Assembly (NCBI GenBank): GCA_023263695.1
Contig: JALQUZ010000005.1
Location: 11,586-53,313, forward strand
Length of the DNA stretch: 41,728 nucleotides
From: Ilumatobacteraceae bacterium
Lineage (GTDB): Bacteria > Actinomycetota > Acidimicrobiia > Acidimicrobiales > Ilumatobacteraceae
Reading direction: 5' to 3'
A program made the position numbers and the translations under genes. The notes beneath the pieces were generated by a model that saw only the letters and a list, made by a program, of their open reading frames with translations, was not told the DNA's origin and searched no databases. Shown in pieces: positions 1 through 7,474 of this stretch (positions are counted from its first letter, which is position 1; every line of letters begins with the position of its first letter).

Positions 1-1
1 G

Positions 2-292
2 TGGCCAACTCGTTCAGACTTGCTTGGCGGAACTTCGAATGTTGAAGCTACCGAAGACTTGCTTGACGCAGTGTGCAATGTGCTGGCTGTTATTCGCCGC
101 ACAAAAACTGAAGCAAAGGTTTCGCAGCGTGCAGAAGTAGAACACGTGCTGGTTTCTGCAACTGATTCACAAACTTCGCTTTTGCAATCGGGTCTGGTCG
201 ATTTACTCAATGCTGGCGTTGCTCAGAAAATTGAGTTTGTCTCACATACAAGTGAGCACATTTCAACAACTGTTCGCTTGTTGGCACAATGA
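2..292 (+). CDS. valS: Valyl-tRNA synthetase, C-terminal end (partial)
   Basis: The reading frame is open from the window edge and ends at TGA 290-292, giving the last 96 residues of a protein that begins outside the window. The segment carries a VLAVIRRTKTEAKVS-type helix followed by a short alpha/beta tail, which matches the end of the anticodon-binding domain and the C-terminal tail of ValRS. This enzyme charges tRNA-Val in the cytoplasm. The TTG at position 20 is internal, not a start, because the frame continues upstream with typical ValRS-like residues (WPTRSDL). The stop overlaps the ATG of the next gene by four bases, so the two are probably co-transcribed. The family call rests only on this fragment, so IleRS or LeuRS are less likely alternatives. 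Confidence 0.75.
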   Translation, partial: WPTRSDLLGGTSNVEATEDLLDAVCNVLAVIRRTKTEAKVSQRAEVEHVLVSATDSQTSLLQSGLVDLLNAGVAQKIEFVSHTSEHISTTVRLLAQ

Positions 293-1548
293 CCAAATAC
301 CAGCGCCCGCGTTCGCACTATGCGGTACTGATTTTCAACATTGCGATTGCCGCGTCATTACTTATTGTTGGCGGCGGCCTGCTGTATGCCGGTCAACGTT
401 TGGGCGCTCGCCAAGTTGTCAGCTTGAATCGTGGCGACGATGTCGCCGTAAACGAAGACGCCAATATTGCTCCTTCCGACCAATGGAACCTCAGTGAAGG
501 CGACCTTGAAGCGAAGAACTTCCTCCTCACGGGTTCGGACAATGGCAGCTGTGTAGATCCAAATTCCCCATATGCAGGGGCTTTTGGCGACCGCACTTCA
601 TTCGGCGAACGCAGCGACACCATCATGATTATTCGGGTCAACCCGAAGGACAACCAAGCTGCATTTCTCTCATTTCCTCGTGACCTGTGGGTGAAGATTG
701 CTGGATCAACACGATCGAACCGTATTAACACAGCATTCGAACGCAAGAACCCCAACACGCTCGCCGACACCATCTATCAAAACTTCGGAATTTCCATTGA
801 CCATTACGTCAACATTGATTTCTGCGCATTTAAAGAAATTGTTGACGCAGTTGGCGGAGTAAAGGTTCCATTCCTCTACGAAACCCGAGACAAGAAAACT
901 GGACTGTATGTTCCAGCACCAGGTTGCTTCGAATTCAGTGGGGATCACGCTCTTGCATACGTTCGTTCACGCTCTGGCTACTCATATTTTGACCCTGCAA
1001 AAAAAGCGTGGGTGAATGATGGAACTTCCGACCTTGGCCGTATTAGCCGCCAACAAGACTTCATTCGCAGAGCCATGCAACGAGCCCTTGACAAAGGTTC
1101 ATCCAGCCCGAAAGTTGCAAATGAGCTCCTCAACGCTGCGTTGAAAAACGTGATTACCGATGACCGACTTACTCCCATCACGATGCTGCAACTTGCACAA
1201 GCAATGCGCAATATCAACACCAGTGGTATTCCTACGTACACGGTTGAAGGATCTGGTCAAATGATTGGCGATCAAGCCGTACTCGTTCCGCGAATTCAAA
1301 ACGACACCATGCGCGAAATTCTTGCTCTGTTCCAGGGCAAAGCAAGTTTTGCAACACCTGGTTCTGCAGCCAGCAATCCTTCGCCAGACACCACTTCTGC
1401 TGAAGGCGCTATGGGAGCAATCATTTCCACAGTTGCGTACTTAAATATGCGACCAAGTAACGGTGTTACTCCAACAACTATTCCTGTGGTTGCGCCAGAG
1501 CAAAACACCTACGGAATTTCGCCTCCAGACGACCCAAGCTGTCGCTAG
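289..1548 (+). CDS. LCP (LytR-CpsA-Psr) family cell-wall ligase
   Basis: A 419-residue protein with a short basic N-terminus and one membrane segment at about residues 11-35, then an outside LCP domain at about 75-265. Family hallmarks are visible: RSDTIM at 108-113, FPRDLWV at 129-135, RINTAF at 145-150, the arginines of ALAYVRSR at 221-228 and DLGRISRQQDF at 248-258. LCP enzymes transfer glycopolymers from a polyprenyl-phosphate carrier to peptidoglycan outside the membrane. The C-terminal part is Ser/Thr/Pro rich and has no LytR_C domain; such a domain is encoded alone at 33769-34335. The start ATG overlaps the valS stop (ATGA). The stop overlaps the convergent VWA gene by four bases. Confidence 0.9.
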   Translation: MTKYQRPRSHYAVLIFNIAIAASLLIVGGGLLYAGQRLGARQVVSLNRGDDVAVNEDANIAPSDQWNLSEGDLEAKNFLLTGSDNGSCVDPNSPYAGAFGDRTSFGERSDTIMIIRVNPKDNQAAFLSFPRDLWVKIAGSTRSNRINTAFERKNPNTLADTIYQNFGISIDHYVNIDFCAFKEIVDAVGGVKVPFLYETRDKKTGLYVPAPGCFEFSGDHALAYVRSRSGYSYFDPAKKAWVNDGTSDLGRISRQQDFIRRAMQRALDKGSSSPKVANELLNAALKNVITDDRLTPITMLQLAQAMRNINTSGIPTYTVEGSGQMIGDQAVLVPRIQNDTMREILALFQGKASFATPGSAASNPSPDTTSAEGAMGAIISTVAYLNMRPSNGVTPTTIPVVAPEQNTYGISPPDDPSCR

Positions 1549-2393
1549 TCAAGCACGCGACGCATTGCGTCGGGAATATCACTTGGACCACTCACTGTTG
1601 TAAATCGTGCTCCAACAGCATCGGCAAAAGTTCGAGCCTCTGCATCATCTTCTGACGGCGCAATCACTACAAGCTCATCCAACGACTTCGCTGCGGCTCG
1701 CGCATCGCCATCAACGGTTGCTCGACAATCAGACAACAGCACCGTGATTCTCCGTGACGCTCGCGAACGTGCAAGTTGCTCACGAGATGCATATAACGCC
1801 CCAGCCAGGTCAGTTGTACCAAACCCGCGAAGTGCAAGCACGGTGTTCACCACGTCATCACCTGACTTATGAACATCTTGGGATTTGGCTGCAATCACGT
1901 CTTTCCCGAACACCAACACGCTGTAGTCAGCAGGCTCACGTGCAGCAATAGAGGCTGCAGCCATTGCCGAATTGGCAAGTGGCTTGCCGCCCATTGACCC
2001 ACTTCTATCCACCACCAAGCTGATTGCTGTGCCGGGTCGCAGCCAGCCGCGCACACGTATCTCATCGGCGTCCACTACACCAGTCGCACGTAATTCATTC
2101 AATGCATCGAGGCTTGCATCAATGTCAATGTCGCCTGCATCTGGCTGATACCTGCGTAGTGACATTTTTCCAATTCCTCTGGGACGCGGTTTCCCACTTT
2201 GTGCAAGTTCGATCAAAATTCGTCCAGCAAGCTTTCGCGCAAGGTCGCGGAGTGCTGGGTCGGTTGCCGCCGTTAAGTCGGCAAGCATTGACAGCGTTTC
2301 GTCAGGCGAATTCTGCATGGCCTCATCGAATGCAACTTCATCCAGTTCGCCAACTTCAGGAGAAATCTCTTCAAACCCTGAATGCTTCGACAA
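1545..2393 (-). CDS. VWA-domain protein, partner of the MoxR-type ATPase
   Basis: A 282-residue protein with an acidic N-terminal region and a von Willebrand A domain at about 122-282. The metal-ion-dependent adhesion site is intact: DRSGS at 129-133, the threonine of GFGTTD at 193-194 and the aspartate of LLSDCRA at 222. Such proteins work with MoxR/ChlI-like ATPases in metal insertion or complex assembly. The gene follows the AAA gene after a 68-base gap. The only usual start codon in this frame is TTG 2393, and no clear ribosome site precedes it. The same frame stays open upstream into the end of the AAA gene with a charged, Gln-rich composition, so the true N-terminus is uncertain. The exact target is unknown. 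Confidence 0.85.
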   Translation of the reverse strand: MSKHSGFEEISPEVGELDEVAFDEAMQNSPDETLSMLADLTAATDPALRDLARKLAGRILIELAQSGKPRPRGIGKMSLRRYQPDAGDIDIDASLDALNELRATGVVDADEIRVRGWLRPGTAISLVVDRSGSMGGKPLANSAMAAASIAAREPADYSVLVFGKDVIAAKSQDVHKSGDDVVNTVLALRGFGTTDLAGALYASREQLARSRASRRITVLLSDCRATVDGDARAAAKSLDELVVIAPSEDDAEARTFADAVGARFTTVSGPSDIPDAMRRVLD

Positions 2394-2461
2394 TTCTTTG
2401 CGAGATGTAGTGCGCTTGCTCGCCTGTTGCGCTGCCTGTTCGGCTTGCGTACCTTCCTTAA

Positions 2462-3406
2462 CTAACGGGAGTTCGTTGCCCCAGTCGGGGCGCCAACTTT
2501 TCCCGCGTCGCCGTCTTCCGGTTTCACACCAAACACATCTGCGAAAATTTCAGTAATCACTTCTTCTGCGGTGCGCACGCTACCTTCACGCAATCTCACG
2601 CGACCTGTCAAAGCTACAAGCGCACTGTCTAATCCGATTGACGTGGTTTCAACCGAAGTATTTCGCATGGCCGACAAACTTGCAGCAACTACTGCAGTGT
2701 CGATAGCTCCTCGAACCGAAGACCCAAAACGTAAGTCGGAGTGATTCCGCGTTCGTCGCACCATTTCCACAACTTTGCCAACCCAGTCACGCGACACGTT
2801 TGATGCGCTGTTCTGTTTTGCTATCTCACGAATCACGATTTCAATTTCGTCTGCAACGCTTTGGTAGGTCATCGCAACGCGACACACGCGGTCGTACACC
2901 GCACTTGAAATGCGAGCAGTACCCACAGCATCAAACGGGTTCATCGCTGCAACAAGTCGGAATCCAGCTGCGCTTTTCACCGTGCCAAGTCGCGGAACCG
3001 TAATTTCACCTTCACTCATCACCGTGATGAGCACATTCAGCGTTTCTTCCGGAATGCGATTGATCTCTTCGACATACAACAACGAACCATCACGCAATGC
3101 CGAGACCAACGGTCCATCAACAAATACGTCGGCGCTGTATCCATCGGTCAGCACTCGTGCAGGGTCGAAGTGCCCAACCAATCGTGCTGGCGTAAGTTCG
3201 GCGTTGCCTTCAACAAAGGCGAAACCTACGCCAAGTGCTTCGGCAACAGACCGCAAAAGCGTTGATTTTCCTGTGCCAGGTGGGCCTTCCAACAAAATGT
3301 GGCGACCACCATGCAATGCAGCGACGACAAGTTCTAGTTCACGCGCACGACCAACAACCGAAGCTGCCGAAACGCGAAGAACGTCGCTTGCCGACGCTGC
3401 TGCCAT
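2462..3406 (-). CDS. MoxR-type AAA+ ATPase
   Basis: A 314-residue single AAA+ module. Walker A is GPPGTGKST at 41-49, Walker B is LLYVEEINR at 109-117, and the sensor-1 asparagine sits in AAMNP at about 156. A C-terminal lid helical region follows to about 290. This pattern belongs to the MoxR/ChlI group, which remodels or activates metalloenzyme complexes together with VWA proteins. It lies 12 bases downstream of the alcohol dehydrogenase on the same strand and is followed by the VWA gene, so the three look like one operon. The start is the ATG at 3404-3406. The protein ends with a Pro/Gly/Thr-rich tail. Its substrate is not shown by the sequence; a role in dehydrogenase maturation is inferred from position only. 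Confidence 0.88.
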   Translation of the reverse strand: MAAASASDVLRVSAASVVGRARELELVVAALHGGRHILLEGPPGTGKSTLLRSVAEALGVGFAFVEGNAELTPARLVGHFDPARVLTDGYSADVFVDGPLVSALRDGSLLYVEEINRIPEETLNVLITVMSEGEITVPRLGTVKSAAGFRLVAAMNPFDAVGTARISSAVYDRVCRVAMTYQSVADEIEIVIREIAKQNSASNVSRDWVGKVVEMVRRTRNHSDLRFGSSVRGAIDTAVVAASLSAMRNTSVETTSIGLDSALVALTGRVRLREGSVRTAEEVITEIFADVFGVKPEDGDAGKVGAPTGATNSR

Positions 3407-3418
3407 GTGGGTGACTAT

Positions 3419-4531
3419 CTAGTCGAACTTAATAACGCCACGGATGTTCTCTCCGTCGCGCATTGCTCGGTAACCCTCGTTGATGTCGCTCAGTTTATAT
3501 TCCTTGGTAACAAGACCGTCGAGGTCGAGTTGACCTTCGCGATACATACCCATCAACTTTGGAATGTCGGAACGTGGATTACCCGAACCAAACAGCGAAC
3601 CAACCAATTGCTTTTCCATCAATGTGAGATCAAGCAAGCTCATGCCTGCACCAAACTCTGTTGCTGGGTGAATGTTGGTTACTACAACACGACCGCGCTT
3701 TGCAGTGAGTGCCATTGCTTCATGAATAACAGCGCCGTTACCAACGCCCATGGTCATGATCACTTTGTTGGCCATGGTTCCCCATGTGAGTTCCTGCAAT
3801 AGAGGCAACGCTTCGGCCATCGAGTTTGCTGTGTGTGTTGCACCAAACTCCATTGCCTTCTCACGCTTGAACTCCACTGGGTCAATTGCAACGATGCGCT
3901 TTGCACCAGCAATACGAGCACCCTGAATTGCGTTCGCACCAATTCCGCCGACACCTACAACGACAACAGTGTCACCAGGTTTTACTTCAGCTGCATACAC
4001 ACTTGAACCCCAACCGGTAACCACACCGCATCCGAGCAAGCACGCGCGGTCAAGAGGAACATCCTTTTCTATTTTGATGCAACTTGCTTCGTGCACAACA
4101 GTGTGTTCGGCAAATGTTCCAAGCAAGCACATAATGCCAACGTCTTTACCACCTGCGTGGTGACGTGATGTCTGATCACTGATTTGCTTTCCAGTTGCCA
4201 TGAATGCACCGAGGTCACACAAGTTTTGGTGGCCAGTACTGCAACTCACGCAACGACCACAGGATGGAATAAACCCGAACACCACGTGATCGCCCGGTGC
4301 TAACCAGCTGACATTGGATCCAACTTGTTGAACTACTCCAGCGCCTTCATGGCCACCAATGATTGGCAATTCAAATGGCAAGTCGCCAGTAACCAAATGC
4401 TCATCGCTATGGCACATACCGGAAGCGGCAAGTTTGACCAACACTTCGTTTGGACCTGGCGCATCAAGTTCAATTTCTTCGATTGTCCATGGAGCGTTCA
4501 GCTCCCACAACACCGCTGCCTTCGTCTTCAC
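3419..4531 (-). CDS. NDMA-dependent (mycofactocin-associated) zinc alcohol dehydrogenase
   Basis: A 370-residue medium-chain zinc alcohol dehydrogenase. Catalytic zinc ligands are Cys40 (GMCHSDE), His61-Glu62 and Cys168. The structural zinc set is Cys91, 94, 97 and 105. The NAD-binding turn GVGGIG is at 193-198, with Asp217 at the end of the second strand favouring NAD over NADP. The N-terminus (MKTKAAVLWE) and overall layout match the family that keeps NAD tightly bound and is reoxidised by artificial acceptors such as NDMA; in vivo mycofactocin is believed to do this job. The start is GTG 4529-4531, supported by a GAGGGGG ribosome site five bases upstream. It is divergent from mftA, which supports a link to mycofactocin. 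The natural alcohol is unknown. Confidence 0.92.
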   Translation of the reverse strand: MKTKAAVLWELNAPWTIEEIELDAPGPNEVLVKLAASGMCHSDEHLVTGDLPFELPIIGGHEGAGVVQQVGSNVSWLAPGDHVVFGFIPSCGRCVSCSTGHQNLCDLGAFMATGKQISDQTSRHHAGGKDVGIMCLLGTFAEHTVVHEASCIKIEKDVPLDRACLLGCGVVTGWGSSVYAAEVKPGDTVVVVGVGGIGANAIQGARIAGAKRIVAIDPVEFKREKAMEFGATHTANSMAEALPLLQELTWGTMANKVIMTMGVGNGAVIHEAMALTAKRGRVVVTNIHPATEFGAGMSLLDLTLMEKQLVGSLFGSGNPRSDIPKLMGMYREGQLDLDGLVTKEYKLSDINEGYRAMRDGENIRGVIKFD

Positions 4532-4536
4532 ACTGA

Positions 4537-4543
4537 CCCCCTC
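4537..4543 (-). promoter_or_regulatory. Ribosome-binding site of the alcohol dehydrogenase
   Basis: Read on the minus strand, GAGGGGG ends five bases before the GTG at 4529-4531. Spacing and strength settle GTG as the start of the dehydrogenase; most other genes in this window have weak or no such signal. Confidence 0.7.
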
Positions 4544-4556
4544 GTCACTGTCGCCT

Positions 4557-4571
4557 GGCGCAGGATGCGCC
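4557..4571. promoter_or_regulatory. Inverted repeat in the dehydrogenase/mftA divergent gap
   Basis: GGCGCA and TGCGCC form perfect 6-base arms around GGA. The site lies 26 bases upstream of the dehydrogenase GTG and about 80 bases upstream of mftA, in the only promoter region serving both. It is a plausible operator for a dimeric regulator that controls both directions. No regulator gene (for example a TetR-type MftR) is present nearby, so the assignment is inference. Confidence 0.35.
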
Positions 4572-4652
4572 GGCGAGGTACTGGCTCTATTGTTGCCCAG
4601 CCATTGTCGCTGACGCTAGCCCGAGCCCATCGCATGAGTACTGTGGACGGTG

Positions 4653-4802
4653 ATGGACACCACAGCACCACTAGCCGTTGACACCGCCCAGGCCCAGACT
4701 GCAAGCCACGACAGCGTTTCCTCGGCAATCACCACACCGCACATCGTTGAAGAGCTCCTCGTTGAGGAAATTTCTATCGACGGCATGTGTGGCGTGTACT
4801 AA
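4653..4802 (+). CDS. mftA: Mycofactocin precursor peptide MftA
   Basis: A 49-residue peptide ending in IDGMCGVY, the conserved core of mycofactocin precursors. The terminal Val-Tyr pair is what MftC modifies. The preceding stretch (IVEELLVEEISIDG) is the acidic leader expected to bind MftB. An in-frame stop at 4635-4637 limits the N-terminus, leaving ATG 4653 or the GTG immediately before it at 4650 as the only usual starts. The N-terminal half is low-complexity Thr/Ala/Ser. The stop is 17 bases before mftB. It is divergent from the alcohol dehydrogenase at 3419-4531. The C-terminal motif makes the call firm despite the small size. Confidence 0.93.
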   Translation: MDTTAPLAVDTAQAQTASHDSVSSAITTPHIVEELLVEEISIDGMCGVY

Positions 4803-4819
4803 CTCGCAGTCGCTTTACC

Positions 4820-5089
4820 ATGACCGTCACTCTGGATTCAGCGTGTGAGTTGCACCCCCAAGTTGCACTTCGTCCAGAACCATTCGGCGCCCTTGCCTAT
4901 CACTACGGCAATCGCAAACTTGTCTTTCTCAAACACCCAGATGTAGTTGCTGTGTTGCGCGATGTTGCTACACACGACACACTCGCCGACACGTTGGTTG
5001 CACACAATGTTGCGCCAGAGCGATGGAATTCATTTGTCAGCGCGCTCAGCACACTTGAGTCATCGGAGATCATTCGTGTCCGCCAGTAA
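4820..5089 (+). CDS. mftB: Mycofactocin peptide chaperone MftB
   Basis: An 89-residue protein resembling the RiPP recognition element family. It shows the typical MftB stretch VALRPEPFGALAYHY at about 15-29, followed by KLVFLKHPDV. MftB binds the MftA leader and presents it to the radical SAM enzyme MftC. The start is ATG 4820. An earlier in-frame ATG at 4785-4789 lies inside the mftA end and would add residues unrelated to the family. The stop (5087-5089) lies inside the start of mftC, so translation of the two is coupled. The family is identified from the motif and its position between mftA and mftC. Confidence 0.92.
   Translation: MTVTLDSACELHPQVALRPEPFGALAYHYGNRKLVFLKHPDVVAVLRDVATHDTLADTLVAHNVAPERWNSFVSALSTLESSEIIRVRQ
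5065..5068 (+). promoter_or_regulatory. Ribosome-binding site that sets the mftC start
   Basis: GGAG lies seven bases before GTG 5076, inside the mftB coding sequence. It supports GTG 5076 over the upstream in-frame ATG codons, whose extra residues do not resemble MftC. Confidence 0.55.
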
Positions 5090-6197
5090 CTTAACCGCAC
5101 AACTTAAGGGCGGGCTTGATGCGCCAATTTGTCTGACGTGGGAACTTACCTATGCCTGCAACTTGCAATGCATCCATTGTTTGTCCAGTAGCGGTCGTCG
5201 TGACCCTCGCGAGCTCGATACGGATCAAGTAAAGAACGTTCTCGATCAGTTGCGCGACTTGCAAGTCTTCTACATCAACATCGGTGGCGGCGAGCCCATG
5301 ATTCGCAAAGACTTCTTCGAAATTCTTGAACATGCCGAGCACAACAACATTGGAGTGAAGTTTTCTACCAACGGCACATACATCACTGCCGAAAATGCGA
5401 AGCGCCTTGCTTCCATGAACTACCTCGATATTCAAATCAGCATGGACGGCGTTGACCGTGCAACAAATGATGCCGTGCGTGGAGAAGGATCGTTCGACAC
5501 ATCTATTGCTGCCATGAACTACTTGCGTGACGCAAACTTCGGGCCGTTCAAAATTTCTGTAGTCATGACCCGACATAACGTTGATCAGCTCGATGCTTTC
5601 AAACAACTTGCCGACAGCTACGGCGCGCAACTACGTATCACACGCTTGCGTCCTGCGGGACGTGGTGCAGATTCATGGAATGAATTGCACCCAACGCAGG
5701 CACAGCAGCGACAGATCTACAACTGGCTTATTGCACATGGCGACAATGTGCTTACTGGCGACTCGTTCTTCCATCTCAATGCATTTGGTGAATCGCTTCC
5801 AGGTTTGAACTTATGTGGCGCTGGTCGCGTGGTGTGCCTCATTGACCCAATTGGCGATGTGTACGCGTGCCCTTTTGTGATTCACGATCAATTCAAAGCG
5901 GGTTCGGTGCACGATGAAGGCGGTTTTGCAAACGTATGGCGAAACAGCGATCTGTTCCTCTCGCTGCGTGAACCAGAGTCGGAAGGTGCATGCACGTCGT
6001 GCGGTAACTATGACTCGTGCCAAGGCGGCTGCATGGCAGCAAAGTTCTTTACGGGTTTGCCACTCGATGGCCCAGACCCTGAATGTGTAATAGGTGCTGG
6101 AGAATCACTGCTCAAGAGTGCGACCGTAACCCTCATTCCGAAACCGAGCATGGACCATTCGCGTAAAGTTTCGGTAACTACTGGGGGAAATAAGTAA
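5076..6197 (+). CDS. mftC: Mycofactocin radical SAM maturase MftC
   Basis: A 373-residue radical SAM/SPASM enzyme. The 4Fe-4S site that cleaves SAM is CNLQCIHC (Cys28, 32, 35), the GGEP SAM-binding motif is at about 71-74, and the C-terminal SPASM region supplies Cys247, 254, 265, 306, 309, 315, 319 and 337 for auxiliary clusters. In known systems MftC decarboxylates the terminal tyrosine of MftA and then joins it to the preceding valine. The start is GTG 5076, overlapping mftB by 14 bases. The stop overlaps the next ATG by one base. All catalytic cysteines are present, so the enzyme should be functional. Confidence 0.94.
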   Translation: MSASNLTAQLKGGLDAPICLTWELTYACNLQCIHCLSSSGRRDPRELDTDQVKNVLDQLRDLQVFYINIGGGEPMIRKDFFEILEHAEHNNIGVKFSTNGTYITAENAKRLASMNYLDIQISMDGVDRATNDAVRGEGSFDTSIAAMNYLRDANFGPFKISVVMTRHNVDQLDAFKQLADSYGAQLRITRLRPAGRGADSWNELHPTQAQQRQIYNWLIAHGDNVLTGDSFFHLNAFGESLPGLNLCGAGRVVCLIDPIGDVYACPFVIHDQFKAGSVHDEGGFANVWRNSDLFLSLREPESEGACTSCGNYDSCQGGCMAAKFFTGLPLDGPDPECVIGAGESLLKSATVTLIPKPSMDHSRKVSVTTGGNK

Positions 6198-6835
6198 TGG
6201 ACTTTTCACTGAACGGCGTCGAGCCGATTTATGTTGCTGGTGCAATTATTGTGTCCTACTTCCTCGGCACCATTCCAAGCGCGCTTATCGTTGCCAAGCG
6301 CGGCGGAGTAGATGTAACCGCAGAAGGGTCTGGCAACCCTGGAACGTCAAACGTGGTTCGCCTACTTGGTTGGAAGTACGGGCTCGTGGTATTTGTGTCC
6401 GACGTATTGAAAGGTTCTGCCTCCGTTGGAATTGCGTACTACCTCACACATCACTTCGGTGATGGTCTTAACGTTTCCTACTTGGCTTACGCGTGTGCAT
6501 ACGCGGCAGTGCTTGGTCACACGTTCCCGGTTACTCGTGGTTTCCACGGCGGTAAAGGCGTAGCAACAGGCGGCGGAACCATGTTCGTGCTGTACCCAGT
6601 AATGAGTGCAGTGTTGTGCACCTCGTGGTTCGTGTTACGCAAACTCACCGGCAAGTCTGCACTGGCCTCACTCATCATCACCATCGCAGTACCTGTGTAT
6701 GTCATTGCCACAGTTGGATTTGGCGAATCAGACTCGTGGCAAATTGCTGCCGTACTTGGTCTCGTTGGAATGATCATTATTCGTCACCTGCCAAACATTC
6801 GACGCATGCGCGCGAACGAGGAACTCGCCGCGTAA
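6197..6835 (+). CDS. plsY: PlsY-like glycerol-3-phosphate acyltransferase
   Basis: A 212-residue, multi-pass membrane protein. The family motifs are present: GSGNPGTSN at 44-52 and HTFPV with FHGGKGVAT at 108-124, the latter forming the phosphate loop. PlsY enzymes transfer an acyl group from acyl phosphate to glycerol-3-phosphate in the cytoplasmic membrane, the first step of phospholipid synthesis. Its ATG shares one base with the mftC stop, so it is tightly built into the mycofactocin operon, where mftD would usually sit. Nothing in the sequence shows a cofactor-specific role. It could be the normal housekeeping PlsY that happens to share the operon, or a specialised copy. Confidence 0.88.
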   Translation: MDFSLNGVEPIYVAGAIIVSYFLGTIPSALIVAKRGGVDVTAEGSGNPGTSNVVRLLGWKYGLVVFVSDVLKGSASVGIAYYLTHHFGDGLNVSYLAYACAYAAVLGHTFPVTRGFHGGKGVATGGGTMFVLYPVMSAVLCTSWFVLRKLTGKSALASLIITIAVPVYVIATVGFGESDSWQIAAVLGLVGMIIIRHLPNIRRMRANEELAA

Positions 6836-6856
6836 ATTGCTTGCGCTAACACCAAC

Positions 6857-7471
6857 ATGGTCTCGTTTATCAATGAGTTTTTTAATGGACTGAAAGATTT
6901 TTCGGATTCTTATTGGTTTTACGTCATCATCTTTGTTATCGCGGTGCTTGATTCCGTAATTCCAATCGTACCGAGCGAAACATTGGTCATCATTGGTGGA
7001 GTAAGTGCTGGTTCAGGTTCGCTATCACTTGGAATCGTTCTGTTGTGCGCGGCTGGTGGTGCATTTATTGGCGACCACCTTTCTTATGAAATTGGGAAAC
7101 AGGCAAGCTCGTTTGTAACACGACGATACGAACGTACCGAAAAAGGCACGAAGCGTTTAAATGCAGTAATTCACCACATCAATGAACGTGGTGGATTACT
7201 GCTCGTTACCGCTCGGTTCATTCCAGGAGGGCGAACCATTTTGACGCTGACATGTGGAATCACCCACCAACGCCAAAAATGGTTTTCGGGTTGGATTGCC
7301 GTCGCCACCATTATTTGGGCAACCTATGCGTCGTTACTTGGATTTATTGGTGGAAAGACATTTGCCGATAATCACACATTGGCCTTCACCTTTGCCTTTG
7401 GCTGCGCAATTGGGGTTACCGCGGTTATTGAACTTGTGCGTTTCATTTTGAAAAAACGCAAGTCACAATGA
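6857..7471 (+). CDS. DedA family membrane protein
   Basis: A 204-residue membrane protein with hydrophobic segments at about 20-50, 55-75, 140-165 and 175-198. DedA/SNARE-associated hallmarks are visible: an acidic residue early (IVPSETL, Glu41), GDHLSYEIG with Asp73, and the arginine motif ARFIPGGRT at 119-127. DedA proteins are linked to proton-dependent lipid flipping, including undecaprenyl phosphate recycling. The gene sits 21 bases after the PlsY-like gene and three bases before mftE, so it belongs to the same transcript. Whether it helps mycofactocin production or only shares the operon is unknown. Confidence 0.87.
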   Translation: MVSFINEFFNGLKDFSDSYWFYVIIFVIAVLDSVIPIVPSETLVIIGGVSAGSGSLSLGIVLLCAAGGAFIGDHLSYEIGKQASSFVTRRYERTEKGTKRLNAVIHHINERGGLLLVTARFIPGGRTILTLTCGITHQRQKWFSGWIAVATIIWATYASLLGFIGGKTFADNHTLAFTFAFGCAIGVTAVIELVRFILKKRKSQ

Positions 7472-7474
7472 GGC

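Noticed and set aside
1558-1572. Hairpin CGACGC-ATT-GCGTCG near the LCP stop
   Set aside because: Lies inside the VWA coding sequence with no T run; six pairs can occur by chance.
6197-7471. PlsY/DedA genes as a replacement for MftD enzymatically
   Set aside because: Neither protein has a flavin site or any oxidoreductase motif, so they cannot do the MftD reaction; only their position is notable.
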